Positions 18,151 through 26,980 of a stretch of 64,000 nt of DNA are shown in pieces. The stretch spans positions 2,767,001 to 2,831,000 of the forward strand of contig NZ_CP072597.1 in the NCBI RefSeq assembly GCF_018847975.1, written 5' to 3'. The notes under the pieces are model-generated. The model saw nothing but the letters and a program-made list of their open reading frames with translations, was not told where the DNA came from and ran no database searches. This stretch comes from Lysobacter sp. K5869. Its GTDB lineage: Bacteria; Pseudomonadota; Gammaproteobacteria; Xanthomonadales; Xanthomonadaceae. Position numbers and translations under genes: made by a program. Position 1 is the stretch's first letter; each line of letters begins with the position of its first letter.

Positions 18151-18729
18151 TTACTTCAGGTTCGAGGCCACGAAGTCCCAGTTGACCAGGTTCCAGAACG
18201 CCTCGACGTACTTCGGGCGGGCGTTGCGGTAGTCGATGTAGTAGGCGTGTTCCCACACGTCGCAGGTCAGCAGCGCGGTGTCTTCGCCGGTCAGCGGGGT
18301 GGCGGCGTTGGGGGTGCTGACCAGAGCCAGCGAACCGTCCGGACGCTGCACCAGCCAGCCCCAGCCCGAGCCGAAGGTGCCGACCGCGGTCTTGGTGAAC
18401 TCTTCCTTGAACTTGGCGAAGTCGCCGAAGGCCTTGTTGATGAGTTCGGCCAGCTTGCCGGTCGGCTCGCCGCCGCCCTTGGGCGACAGGCAGTTCCAGT
18501 AGAAGGTGTGGTTCCAGATCTGGGCGGCGTTGTTGAACATGCCGCCCTGCGACTTCTTGATGATCTCTTCCAGCGACAGCGAGGCGAACTCGGTGCCTTC
18601 GATCATCTTGTTGAGGTTGTCGACGTAGGCCTTGTGATGCTTGCCGTAGTGGAAGTCGATGGTTTCGGCCGAGATGGTCGGTTCCAGCGCGGTGCGGTCG
18701 TACGGCAGGGCAGGCAATTCGATGGCCAT
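18151..18729 (-). CDS. sodB: Fe/Mn superoxide dismutase
   Basis: A 192-residue cytoplasmic dismutase converting superoxide to oxygen and hydrogen peroxide. All four metal ligands are at the canonical places: H27, H74, D157 and H161 ([13 protein letters not shown]). Gln at position 70 ([13 protein letters not shown]) in the second shell is the FeSOD pattern, so iron is the likely metal. Length and the start [11 protein letters not shown] are standard for SodB. It is divergent from grxD across about 206 bp, and a run of terminator copies follows it. Confidence 0.96.
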   Translation of the reverse strand: MAIELPALPYDRTALEPTISAETIDFHYGKHHKAYVDNLNKMIEGTEFASLSLEEIIKKSQGGMFNNAAQIWNHTFYWNCLSPKGGGEPTGKLAELINKAFGDFAKFKEEFTKTAVGTFGSGWGWLVQRPDGSLALVSTPNAATPLTGEDTALLTCDVWEHAYYIDYRNARPKYVEAFWNLVNWDFVASNLK

Positions 18730-18935
18730 TGGCGGGCTCCTGAAGATTCGAGGGGGCTGGCGAGCGGAGGGCGCCGCGGCCGGCGTGCCGGCCCGGGACC
18801 GCGCGGTCGTGGACCGTTGGGTTCCGGGAGCGGACGCGTCGGCGACGCCGCGAAGGCTTACAATTCATATTCTATCCCCACCCAAGGTTGCCGAACCGTC
18901 AAACTCGGCAACAAACCTTGTCAGGAGCAGTACCC

Positions 18936-19256
18936 ATGTCGGTTATCGAACGGATCCAGACCGAGGTCGAGTCCCATCCGATCGTGTTGTTCATGAAGGG
19001 CACCGCGCAGTTCCCGATGTGCGGCTTTTCCAGCCGCGCGGTGCAGGCGCTCAAGGCCGCCGGCGCGACCTCGCTGCACACGGTCAACGTGCTCGAAGAT
19101 CCGGAAATCCGCGCCAACCTGCCGCGCTATTCCAACTGGCCGACCTTCCCGCAGCTCTTCATCCACGGCGAGCTGATCGGCGGTTGCGACATCACCCTGG
19201 AGTTGTACGAGTCCGGCGAACTGGCGCGCATGATCAGCGAGACCCAGTCGCAGTGA
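18936..19256 (+). CDS. grxD: Monothiol glutaredoxin (Grx4 type)
   Basis: A 106-residue monothiol glutaredoxin with the CGFS active site at residues 29-32 (FPMCGFSSRAVQ) and the glutathione-binding WPTFPQLFI and GGCDI motifs. Such proteins hold or transfer [2Fe-2S] clusters, often with BolA. The start follows a caggagc site. The next gene starts with a GTG that overlaps this stop, so the SDR gene is probably translated from the same message. Confidence 0.95.
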   Translation: MSVIERIQTEVESHPIVLFMKGTAQFPMCGFSSRAVQALKAAGATSLHTVNVLEDPEIRANLPRYSNWPTFPQLFIHGELIGGCDITLELYESGELARMISETQSQ

Positions 19257-20011
19257 CTTCGGCCGCCGCCCGTTCCGACGACTCCGAGGCCGGCGCGCAG
19301 GCGCTGGCCGGGCGCGTGGTGCTGATCAGCGGCGCCGCCGGCGGGCTCGGTTCGGCCGCCAGCGTGGCGTGCGCCGCCGCCGGCGCCACCGTGGTCCTGC
19401 TCGGGCGCAAGCTGCCGAAATTGAACCGGGTCTACGACGCCGCGGCCCAGGCCGGGCCCGAGCCGTTGCTGTATCCGCTCGACCTGGAAGGCGCGCAGCC
19501 CGACGACTACGCCGAGATGGCGCAGCGGATCGAATCCGAACTCGGCCGTCTCGACGGCGTGCTGCATTGCGCCGCCGATTTCCCCGGCCTGACCCCGTTG
19601 ATGCAGACCGATCCGGCCGCGTTCGCGCGCGCCGTGCACGTCAATCTGACCGCGCCGTGGTGGCTGTCGCAGGCGTGCCTGCCGCTGCTGGCCAAGGCCA
19701 GCGACGCGGCGCTGGTGTTCGCATTGGACGATCCCAAGCGGGTGGGGCAGGCGTACTGGGGCGGCTACGGCGCCGCGCAGCACGGCCTCGCCGCGCTGGT
19801 CGGGATCCTGCATGCCGAACTGGGCAATTCCAGCGTGCGCGTGTCCGGCCTGCGTCCCGGCCCCATGCGCACGCCGCTGCGCGCGCGCGCCTACGTCGAG
19901 GAAAGCGACCGCAGCGCGCGCGATCCGGCCGCCTATGCGGGCGCCTGCGTGACCTTGCTGTCGGCCGCCGGCGCCGCCCACCGCGGCGCGGTGTGGACGC
20001 CGGACGCCTGA
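19253..20011 (+). CDS. YciK-like SDR family protein with altered catalytic residues
   Basis: A 252-residue Rossmann protein using GTG at 19253, which overlaps the grxD stop (GTGA). The cofactor loop is SGAAGGLG near residue 27, and Asn131 of the family (VHVNLTAPW) is present. The YxxxK motif reads Y172-G-A-A-Q176, so the Lys is replaced by Gln, and the place of the catalytic Ser is occupied by FALDD near 157-160. The protein resembles E. coli YciK but, by known SDR mechanism, should have little or no dehydrogenase activity. It may bind a nucleotide in another role. marC follows after 10 bp. Confidence 0.8.
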   Translation: MTSAAARSDDSEAGAQALAGRVVLISGAAGGLGSAASVACAAAGATVVLLGRKLPKLNRVYDAAAQAGPEPLLYPLDLEGAQPDDYAEMAQRIESELGRLDGVLHCAADFPGLTPLMQTDPAAFARAVHVNLTAPWWLSQACLPLLAKASDAALVFALDDPKRVGQAYWGGYGAAQHGLAALVGILHAELGNSSVRVSGLRPGPMRTPLRARAYVEESDRSARDPAAYAGACVTLLSAAGAAHRGAVWTPDA

Positions 20012-20021
20012 GGCCGCCGCC

Positions 20022-20615
20022 ATGACCATCGCTTCGGCCGCGCTGCTGCTCTTCATCATCCTCGACCCGCTCGGCAACATTCCGGTGTTCCTGAGCCTGC
20101 TGCGCGGGCTGCCGCCCAAGCGCCAGCGCATCGTGCTCGCGCGCGAGCTGCTGATCGCGCTGGGCGTGCTGATGCTGTTCCTGTGGGGCGGCAAGTACGC
20201 GCTGGAGCTGATGCACCTGCGCCAGGAGTCGGTGTCGATCGCCGGCGGCATCGTGCTGTTCCTGATCGGCATCCGCATGATCTTCCCGCCGCCGGAAGGG
20301 CTGATGGGCGAGATCCCCGACGGCGAGCCCTTCATCGTGCCGATGGCGATCCCGCTGGTCGCCGGCCCCTCGGGCATGGCCGCGGTGATGCTGATGGGCA
20401 GCAACGACCCCTCGCGCTTGGGCGACTGGAGCCTGGCGCTGATGATCGCCTGGGGCGCGACCGCGGCGATCCTGTTCTCGGCGACCATTCTTTATAAGTT
20501 GCTCGGCCGGCGCGCGCTGATCGCGATCGAGCGCCTGATGGGCATGCTGCTGGTGGCGATTTCGGTGCAGATGATCCTCGACGGCCTGGGCGCGTACCTG
20601 CCGGGGCCGCCGTAA
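20022..20615 (+). CDS. MarC family integral membrane protein
   Basis: A 197-residue protein with about six hydrophobic helices and MarC family signatures: FIILDPLGNIPVFLSLLRG at the N-terminus and PFIVPMAIPLVAGPSGMAAV in the middle, two inverted halves. The family (MarC/YchE/YhgN) is of unknown function, with the early claim of an antibiotic-resistance role in E. coli later withdrawn. It begins 10 bp after the SDR stop and likely shares its transcript. Confidence 0.92.
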   Translation: MTIASAALLLFIILDPLGNIPVFLSLLRGLPPKRQRIVLARELLIALGVLMLFLWGGKYALELMHLRQESVSIAGGIVLFLIGIRMIFPPPEGLMGEIPDGEPFIVPMAIPLVAGPSGMAAVMLMGSNDPSRLGDWSLALMIAWGATAAILFSATILYKLLGRRALIAIERLMGMLLVAISVQMILDGLGAYLPGPP

Positions 20616-21081
20616 CGGCCGGGCGCGGTGGCACGGGCGCGAGGTCCGCGCCGGAGCCCGAGGTGTCTTGACGGCGCGGCGGGGAACCGCGCCGGTTCCG
20701 ACGAACGGTTGCGCGAGCGCCGGCCCGGGCGGGCGAGGGCGGGGCGCTCGTTCGCGATTTCGAGTGGCGTTCCGGTGGACTGGCTGTGCTGGCCGACTTC
20801 CATTCGTACCCGCATGGCGAAAGGCCCGGACGCGGGTTTATACAACTTTGCGCTGCATGGCAGTTCATGTGTGGACGCAGTCACCGTGTGACAAGGCTTG
20901 ATGCCGGTCACGTCTCTGTCACACACCCTCCCTAGCCTGTTAAACTGCTGTTAACCCCGGCGGCCAAGACGCCGCGCGGGTTCAGGGGCTAGCTAATAAC
21001 GCAGGTCGGGACCGGCTGTGGCGCGAAGCCGCGCCGGTCGACCCACTCCGCCACGCATTCCACTGTACCGAGGCCATCGTA
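20616..21081 (+). promoter_or_regulatory. Regulatory region upstream of the TonB-dependent receptor
   Basis: This 466 bp stretch has no convincing gene. Near the receptor it holds an unusual cluster: a gtcaccgtgtgac dyad at about 20880-20892, two further gtcac half-sites up to about 20925, and gttaaa/gttaac repeated 11 bp apart at 20939-20955, overlapping an A/T-rich patch that could be the -10 region. The tgtga/tcaca-like half-sites recall Clp/CRP recognition elements, but none has the standard six-base spacing. Confidence 0.5.
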
Positions 21082-24000
21082 ATGACCTATCAGAACCGCG
21101 TCCGCATGTCCAAGCTCACGCTTGGCCTGCTCGCCGTATTCGCCACCGCTCCGGTCTTCGCCCAGAGCAACGCCGCCGGTATCGCCGGCCGCGTCGTCGG
21201 TGCCGACGGCCAGCCGGTCGCCAATGCCGAAGTGACGATCACCCACACGGAATCGGGCACCGTCAGCCGCGCCACCACCGACGCCGACGGCCGCTACAAC
21301 GCCCGCGGCCTGCGCGTGGGCGGCCCGTACACGGTCAACATCAACAAGGAAGGCGCCGGTACCGGTAGCCAGGATGGGGTCTACCTCAATCTGGATAAGG
21401 TCAACAACGTCGACCTCTCGCTGAACAACTCGGTCACCACCCTGGGCGCCGTCCAGGCGGTCGCCGCGGCGACCTCGGAAGTCTTCTCGGCCAACAAGAT
21501 GGGCGCCGGTTCGGTCGTGACCCGTCAGCAGCTCGAGCAGATGCCGACGATCAACCGCAACCTGCAGGACTTCGTCCGCCTCGACCCGCGCGTGGTCCAG
21601 ACCGACAAGTCGCGCAACGAAATCTCGGTCGGCGGCCAGAACCCGCGCTACAACGTGATCCGCGTCGACGGCGTCAGCACCAACGACTCCTTCGGCCTCG
21701 GCGGCAACGGCCTGCCGACCCCGAAGCAGCCGTTCTCGATGGACGTCATCGACGAAGTCTCCATCGACGTCGCCAACTACGACGTCACCATCGCCGGCGG
21801 CACCGGCGGCGTGATCAACGCCGTCACCAAGTCGGGCACCAACGAGTTCCACGGCTCGGTCTACGGCATCTATCGCGACAACGACTGGTCGGGCAAGAAT
21901 TCGGCCAACGTGCGTCCGAAGCTGTTCGACACCGAAAGCACCTACGGCGGCACCTTCGGCGGCCCGCTGATCAAGGACAAGCTGTTCTTCTTCGCCAACT
22001 ACGAGAAGTACACCGGCAAGGAACTGTTCACCGGCAACTCCAGCTTCGGTCCTCCGGGCTCGGGCGCCAACAACATCGTCAACATCACCCAGGCGCAGAT
22101 CAACGAGATCATCGACATCTCCAAGAACGTCTGGGGCTTCGATCCGGGCGGCCTGGGCCTGCCGTCGCTCGACACCAAGAGCGAGGAATACGGCCTGAAG
22201 ATCGACTGGAACATCAGCGATCGCCACCGCGCCAACTTCCGCTACGCGCAGAGCAAGCAGAGCACCGCGTTCCTGCAGGGCTTCGGCAGCAACTCGCTGG
22301 CGCTGAGCTCGTACCACTACGTGCAGGACTTCGAGTTCAAGACCTACACCGCGCAGCTGTTCAGCGACTGGACCGACAACTTCTCCACCGAAGCCAAGGT
22401 CTCGTACCGCGACTACTCCGCCGTGCGCAACCCGCAGTTCGACCTGCCGGCCATCGGCGTGCGCGTGGGCAGCAACACCCTGAACTTCGGCACCGAAGAG
22501 AACACCCAGGCCAACATCCTCGAGACCAAGACCTGGAACGGCTTCTTCGCCGGCAACCTGTTCCTGGGCGAGCACACCGTCAAGTTCGGCGCCGACTACG
22601 AGTCGAACGAGGTCTACAATCTGTTCGGCCGCCGCATCAACGGCGTCTACACCTTCAACTCGATCGCCGACTACCGCGCCGGCCGTTCGGGCCGTTACCA
22701 GTTGTTCGCCCCGCGCGGCGGCGACCTGGACAACATGGCCGCCGGTTTCACCCAGAAGAACCTCGGCCTGTTCGCGCAGGACACCTGGGCGCTCACCGAC
22801 CGTTTGACCCTGACCTTCGGCGTGCGCTACGACCGCGCCATGGTCGACGACAAGCCGACCTACAACGCGGCCGCGTCGAACCTGTTCGGCGTGCGCAACG
22901 ACAACACCATCGACGGCAGCGACCTGTGGCAGCCGCGCTTCGGCTTCAACTACACCTTCGACAGCGAGCGTCCGACCCAGCTGCGCGGCGGCATCGGTCT
23001 GTTCAAGGGCGGTTCGCCGACCGTTTGGCTGGCCAACCCGTACTCGAATAACGGCATCTCGTACACCGATTACCTGTTCACCAACGGCATCACCCGCTTC
23101 AGCCCGGATCCGGACGCCCAGTTGGGTCTGTTCAACCCGGGTACTGGCGGCCAGCAGTCGGTCGACTTCATCGAGAAGGACCTGAGCCTGCCGTCGGTGT
23201 GGAAGGCCAACCTGGCGTTCGATACCGAACTGCCGTGGTACGGCATCGTCGCCGCGGTGGAAGGCGTGGTGACCAAGGTCAACGACGCCCTGTACTACCA
23301 GCAGCTCAACCTCGGCGACGTGCAGCGCGTCGGTCAGGACGGCCGCAACATTTACTGGGACGCCGCCGGCCGTAGCCCGCTGAGCTGGAATCGCGACGGT
23401 TCCGCGTGCTTGAACGAAACCGGCCTCGTCGGCGGTCCGGCCTGCGTCAGCAGCCGCACCAACGCGCGCGCCGCCCGTTCCACCGCGTACAACGACGCGA
23501 TCATCGCCCGCAACACCTCCAAGGGCGAAAGCCAGCAGTTCACGGTGTCGTTGAACAAGCCGTTCAACAACAGCGACTGGGCGTGGGGCGTTGCCTACAC
23601 CTACACCCACGCCACCGAAGTCAGCCCGCTGACCAGCTCGACCTCGAGCTCGCAGCTGGGCAACGTCGGCGTGTTCCAGGCCAACGAAGAAGTCGCCGCG
23701 CGTTCGGCGTACGAAATCCGCGACCGCTTCACCGCCAACGTCAACTGGAAGCACGCCTTCTTCGGCGACTACAACACCATCGTCTCGCTGGTGTACGAAG
23801 GCCGCTCGGGCCGTCCGTACAGCTACGCGTTCGACAACGACGCCAACGGCGACGGCCGTCTGAACGACCTGCTGTACATCCCGAAGAGCATGGGCGACGT
23901 GCTGTTCCGCAACCCGGCCGAAGAGCAGGCGTTCTGGAACTACGTCAACGGCAACGAGTACCTGCGCAGCCATCTGGGCCAGGTCGCTCGCCGCAACGAC

Positions 24001-24306
24001 GTGCGCGGCAAGTGGGTCAACCAGTTCGACCTGCACATCGCCCAGGAACTGCCGGGCTTCATGACCGGCCACAAGGCCGAGCTGGCCGTCGACATCATGA
24101 ACGTCGGCAACCTGCTCAATAAGAAGTGGGGCCGCGTCGAAGAAGTGGCGTTCCCGGGCATGCGCGGCGTGGTCGAGTACGGCGGCGTCGATCCGGCGAC
24201 CGGCAAGTACGTCTACCGCTTCAACACCCCGGATCCCGAGCAGATCTACGACGAGAAGGGCATCTCGCGTTGGGCGGCTCAGGTGAGCTTCCGCTACCGC
24301 TTCTGA
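21082..24306 (+). CDS. TonB-dependent receptor, Oar-like, with carboxypeptidase-regulatory N-terminal domain
   Basis: A 1074-residue outer-membrane protein. A signal peptide ends near residue 28 (VFATAPVFAQ). Next is a carboxypeptidase-regulatory-like beta sandwich (AGIAGRVVGADGQPVANAEV, then TTDADGRYNARGLRVGG), a plug domain (LEQMPTINRNLQDFVRLDPRV, then GGTGGVINAVTKSG), and a large beta-barrel ending in the aromatic FRYRF, as BAM substrates do. This is the Oar-like architecture expanded in Xanthomonadaceae. The ligand is unknown: no adjacent substrate genes are present. A strong terminator follows 25 bp downstream, so it is monocistronic. Confidence 0.92.
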   Translation: MTYQNRVRMSKLTLGLLAVFATAPVFAQSNAAGIAGRVVGADGQPVANAEVTITHTESGTVSRATTDADGRYNARGLRVGGPYTVNINKEGAGTGSQDGVYLNLDKVNNVDLSLNNSVTTLGAVQAVAAATSEVFSANKMGAGSVVTRQQLEQMPTINRNLQDFVRLDPRVVQTDKSRNEISVGGQNPRYNVIRVDGVSTNDSFGLGGNGLPTPKQPFSMDVIDEVSIDVANYDVTIAGGTGGVINAVTKSGTNEFHGSVYGIYRDNDWSGKNSANVRPKLFDTESTYGGTFGGPLIKDKLFFFANYEKYTGKELFTGNSSFGPPGSGANNIVNITQAQINEIIDISKNVWGFDPGGLGLPSLDTKSEEYGLKIDWNISDRHRANFRYAQSKQSTAFLQGFGSNSLALSSYHYVQDFEFKTYTAQLFSDWTDNFSTEAKVSYRDYSAVRNPQFDLPAIGVRVGSNTLNFGTEENTQANILETKTWNGFFAGNLFLGEHTVKFGADYESNEVYNLFGRRINGVYTFNSIADYRAGRSGRYQLFAPRGGDLDNMAAGFTQKNLGLFAQDTWALTDRLTLTFGVRYDRAMVDDKPTYNAAASNLFGVRNDNTIDGSDLWQPRFGFNYTFDSERPTQLRGGIGLFKGGSPTVWLANPYSNNGISYTDYLFTNGITRFSPDPDAQLGLFNPGTGGQQSVDFIEKDLSLPSVWKANLAFDTELPWYGIVAAVEGVVTKVNDALYYQQLNLGDVQRVGQDGRNIYWDAAGRSPLSWNRDGSACLNETGLVGGPACVSSRTNARAARSTAYNDAIIARNTSKGESQQFTVSLNKPFNNSDWAWGVAYTYTHATEVSPLTSSTSSSQLGNVGVFQANEEVAARSAYEIRDRFTANVNWKHAFFGDYNTIVSLVYEGRSGRPYSYAFDNDANGDGRLNDLLYIPKSMGDVLFRNPAEEQAFWNYVNGNEYLRSHLGQVARRNDVRGKWVNQFDLHIAQELPGFMTGHKAELAVDIMNVGNLLNKKWGRVEEVAFPGMRGVVEYGGVDPATGKYVYRFNTPDPEQIYDEKGISRWAAQVSFRYRF

Positions 24307-24331
24307 TGGCGGCGCGCTAGGATCCAAGACG

Positions 24332-24363
24332 ACGGCCGGGGCTTCCCCGGCCGTTTTCTTTTT
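24332..24363 (+). terminator. Rho-independent terminator after the TonB-dependent receptor
   Basis: acggccggg pairs with cccggccgt around a 5-base loop and is followed by tttctttttg, 25 bp after the receptor stop. Confidence 0.88.
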
Positions 24364-24491
24364 GTGGGGCCCGCGCTCGGCCGGGACGGTGTGCCGATCC
24401 TGCCGGCGACCGCGCGCGGACCCGGTGCGGCCCGTCTCAGCCTGCGCCGCAGCCTTGCGTCAAGCTGCTAGAGTCGTCCCCCTACGAATCG

Positions 24492-25898
24492 ATGAAGAAG
24501 ACAGAGAAAACCGCGATGACCGCAACCCCCACCGCGACCGTCCTGCCGACGGTCAACGCACGCATCTACCCCAAGGGCGGGCTCGACGTCCTGTCCCGCG
24601 ACGAGGTCGCGCGCCTGCGCGACGCCTCCACCGGCATGCACGACCTGCTGCGCCGCTGCGCCCTGGCGGTGCTGACCAGCGGCAGCGCCTCCGACGACCC
24701 GCGCGCCGCGCGCGAGCTGTATCCGGACTTCGACATCGAAGTGCATCAGCAAGACCGCGGCATGCGCATCGACCTGACCCACGCCCCGGCGATGGCCTTC
24801 GTCGACGGCGAAATCATCCGCGGCGTGGCCGAGCTGCTGTTCGCCGTGGTCCGCGATCTGGCCTACACCGCGATCGAGCTCGGCAAGGGCGGCGGCCGCG
24901 ACCTGGATTCCAGCGACGGCCTCACCGACTCGGTGTTCGGCCTGCTGCGCAACGCCCGCATCCTGCACCCGGCCGATCCGAATCTGGTGGTGTGCTGGGG
25001 CGGCCACTCGATCTCGCGCGACGAGTACATCTACACCAAGCAGGTCGGCTACGAGCTGGGCCTGCGCGGCCTGGACATCTGCACCGGCTGCGGCCCGGGC
25101 GCGATGAAGGGCCCGATGAAGGGCGCGACCATCGCCCACGCCAAGCAGCGCCGCCGCGCCATGCGCTACATCGGCATCACCGAGCCGGGCATCATCGCCG
25201 CCGAATCGCCGAACCCGATCGTCAACCACCTGGTGATCATGCCGGACATCGAGAAGCGCCTGGAGGCCTTCGTCCGCATGGGTCACGGCATCATCGTGTT
25301 CCCGGGCGGCGTCGGCACCGCCGAGGAGATCCTGTACCTGCTCGGCATCCTGCTGCGCGAGGAGAACGCCGGCCTGCCGTTCCCGCTGATCCTGACCGGC
25401 CCGACCGCGTCGGCGCCGTACTTCGAGCAGATCGACAAGTTCCTGCGCCTGACCCTGGGCGAGGTCGCGACCCAGCGCTACGAGATCATTGTCGGCGATC
25501 CCGAGCGCGTCGCCCGCGCGATGTCGCACGGCATCCGCAAGGTGCGCGAGTACCGCATCGAGCATAAGGACTCGTTCTTCTTCAACTGGTCGATCGACAT
25601 TCCGCTGACGTTCCAAAAGCCGTTCGTGCCGACCCACGAGGCCATGGCCTCGCTGGATCTGCACCACGGCCGCAAGCCGCACGAGTTGGCCGCGGACTTG
25701 CGCCGCGCGTTCTCGGGCATCGTCGCCGGCAACGTCAAGGAGGACGGAATGCGCCGGATCGAGCAGTTCGGCCCGTTCGAAATCCACGGCGACCCGGACA
25801 TGATGCAGTCGCTGGACGCGCTGCTGCGCGCCTTCGTCGAGCAGCGCCGCATGAAGATCGCCGGCGAATACCGTCCCTGCTATCGCGTGGTGACCTGA
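24492..25898 (+). CDS. ppnN: Pyrimidine/purine nucleotide 5'-monophosphate nucleosidase PpnN (LOG family)
   Basis: A 468-residue protein aligning throughout with E. coli PpnN (YgdH), which hydrolyses nucleoside monophosphates to base and ribose 5-phosphate and is controlled by (p)ppGpp. Family landmarks are VVCWGGHSI near 165, CTGCGPGAMKGPMKGA near 197, the catalytic LOG motif FPGGVGTAEE near 271 and DLRRAFSGIVAGNVKEDG near 400. The first 20 residues exceed the E. coli start; ATG at 24516 is an alternative. No operon partner; tRNA-Asn lies 90 bp downstream with its own probable promoter. Confidence 0.93.
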   Translation: MKKTEKTAMTATPTATVLPTVNARIYPKGGLDVLSRDEVARLRDASTGMHDLLRRCALAVLTSGSASDDPRAARELYPDFDIEVHQQDRGMRIDLTHAPAMAFVDGEIIRGVAELLFAVVRDLAYTAIELGKGGGRDLDSSDGLTDSVFGLLRNARILHPADPNLVVCWGGHSISRDEYIYTKQVGYELGLRGLDICTGCGPGAMKGPMKGATIAHAKQRRRAMRYIGITEPGIIAAESPNPIVNHLVIMPDIEKRLEAFVRMGHGIIVFPGGVGTAEEILYLLGILLREENAGLPFPLILTGPTASAPYFEQIDKFLRLTLGEVATQRYEIIVGDPERVARAMSHGIRKVREYRIEHKDSFFFNWSIDIPLTFQKPFVPTHEAMASLDLHHGRKPHELAADLRRAFSGIVAGNVKEDGMRRIEQFGPFEIHGDPDMMQSLDALLRAFVEQRRMKIAGEYRPCYRVVT

Positions 25899-25948
25899 AC
25901 GGGTATGATGGCGGGCTCCGGCGGCAACGCTAGTTCTTCACACAAGTG

Positions 25949-25977
25949 TTGACGCCGGGGCGCTGAATCAGCATCAT
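25949..25977 (+). promoter_or_regulatory. Probable sigma70 promoter of tRNA-Asn
   Basis: ttgacg, a 17 bp spacer and catcat, ending 10 bp before the mature tRNA 5' end. The -35 is close to consensus; the -10 matches at four of six positions. Confidence 0.55.
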
Positions 25978-25987
25978 ATGCAGCCCC

Positions 25988-26064
25988 GCCCGAATAGCTC
26001 AGCCGGTTAGAGCACTTGACTGTTAATCAGGGGGTCGTTGGTTCGAGTCCAACTTCGGGCGCCA
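25988..26064 (+). tRNA. tRNA-Asn (GTT)
   Basis: A 77-base cloverleaf. The acceptor arms gcccgaa and ttcgggc pair fully, the D-arm contains agctcagccggttagagc, the anticodon loop reads ctgttaa with anticodon GTT, the T-arm has ggttcgagtcc, and CCA is encoded. A terminator follows directly. The opposite strand carries an open frame that runs through the tRNA (see the hypothetical gene at 26027). Confidence 0.97.
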
Positions 26065-26740
26065 TATTCGAGAAGGCCGCGAGCGATCGCGGCCTTCTTT
26101 TTTGCGCTTTCGCGATGAGCGCGCGGCGATAGCCGACGGTTTGATTGCGCCGGGCATTCGCCTTGGATGGCGGAAGGCAGTGGTGGATGTCGGTCGATGG
26201 GCGGCACGCGCTGGGGTCGCATCGCGCGAGCTCGGCCGCTTCCGCATCGCGCACATCGAACCCGCCCGTGTTGCGATAACGCAGGACCCAGGCGCGCGGC
26301 CCGCGCAGATCGCACAGCAGCAACGGGGCGTTGTAGCCGACGCGGCCGGTGCCGGGCTCGAAGCGGATCGGCCGGGGTTCGCCCAGCAATCGCAGGCGCA
26401 GATGCGAGGGCAGGGGAAGGTGCCGTCGCAGCAGGAAGTCGCCTTCGTTGAAGCGGCGGCCGCGGTCGTTGTCGGCGAAGCCCATCAAGCCCTGGCTCCA
26501 GTCGACGCTTTCGTCGCATTGGAAGTAGGTCCAGCGCACCGGGCACAACACCACCGGCACGGCGCGGCGGGCGGCGTGGTTCGCGGCTTGCGCGTACAGG
26601 CCGCCCAGGCCCTGCGCCAGGAAGTCGGCCGGCGATCCGTCGAAGCTGGCTTGCGGCGCTGGACTAACCAGCAGACTGAGCAGGTTCGCCAGCAGGAACG
26701 CGGCGAAGAATTCGTAAGCGTCCAACCTCTTGATTCGCAT
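26027..26740 (-). CDS. Hypothetical exported or membrane-anchored protein whose frame runs into tRNA-Asn
   Basis: I do not recognise this 237-residue frame. It starts MRIKRLDAYEFFAAFLLANLLSLLVS, a signal or anchor segment, and continues with a Cys/Trp/Arg-containing region (LCPVRWTYFQCDES, RFNEGDFLLRRHL, LLCDLRGPRAWVLRYRNTGGFDV) that looks like real protein to about residue 175. The remainder reads antisense through the terminator and the tRNA, ending MAPEVGLEPTTP, a string that is a translation of tRNA antisense and not a protein motif. The natural stop has probably been lost or the gene is decaying. Confidence is moderate that a gene exists and low for its end. Confidence 0.45.
   Translation of the reverse strand: MRIKRLDAYEFFAAFLLANLLSLLVSPAPQASFDGSPADFLAQGLGGLYAQAANHAARRAVPVVLCPVRWTYFQCDESVDWSQGLMGFADNDRGRRFNEGDFLLRRHLPLPSHLRLRLLGEPRPIRFEPGTGRVGYNAPLLLCDLRGPRAWVLRYRNTGGFDVRDAEAAELARCDPSACRPSTDIHHCLPPSKANARRNQTVGYRRALIAKAQKRRPRSLAAFSNMAPEVGLEPTTP
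26071..26103 (+). terminator. Rho-independent terminator after tRNA-Asn
   Basis: agaaggccgcg pairs with cgcggccttct around a 6-base loop, followed by a run of six T. It begins 7 bp after the CCA end. Confidence 0.9.
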
Positions 26741-26980
26741 GGGGCCATCCTTGGCGGGCGTGCGAGAACTCGGGAGGCACAGCTTGGCCGGCCGCGGGTT
26801 TCGGCGACCAGCGGCGCAGGCAGCGACCGCCGGTAAGACTAAGTCGTGACGCCTGTCGGACTATTCCTAGGCTCAAAAACCACTGACCGACTCCGCCTGA
26901 CCGCTCGTCGGTATGGCACCTTTTCTAGGTAATTCCGACTGTTAGCATCCCCAGCGTCTTCTATGGGGAAGAGATCGCTC

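Noticed and set aside
20989..24327. A 1112-codon minus-strand frame opposite the TonB-dependent receptor
   Set aside because: Shadow of the receptor gene with typical low-complexity composition; the plus-strand protein has clear domains and signal peptide.
26027..26060. MAPEVGLEPTTP as a protein motif
   Set aside because: It is the translation of tRNA-Asn antisense sequence, a known artefact.
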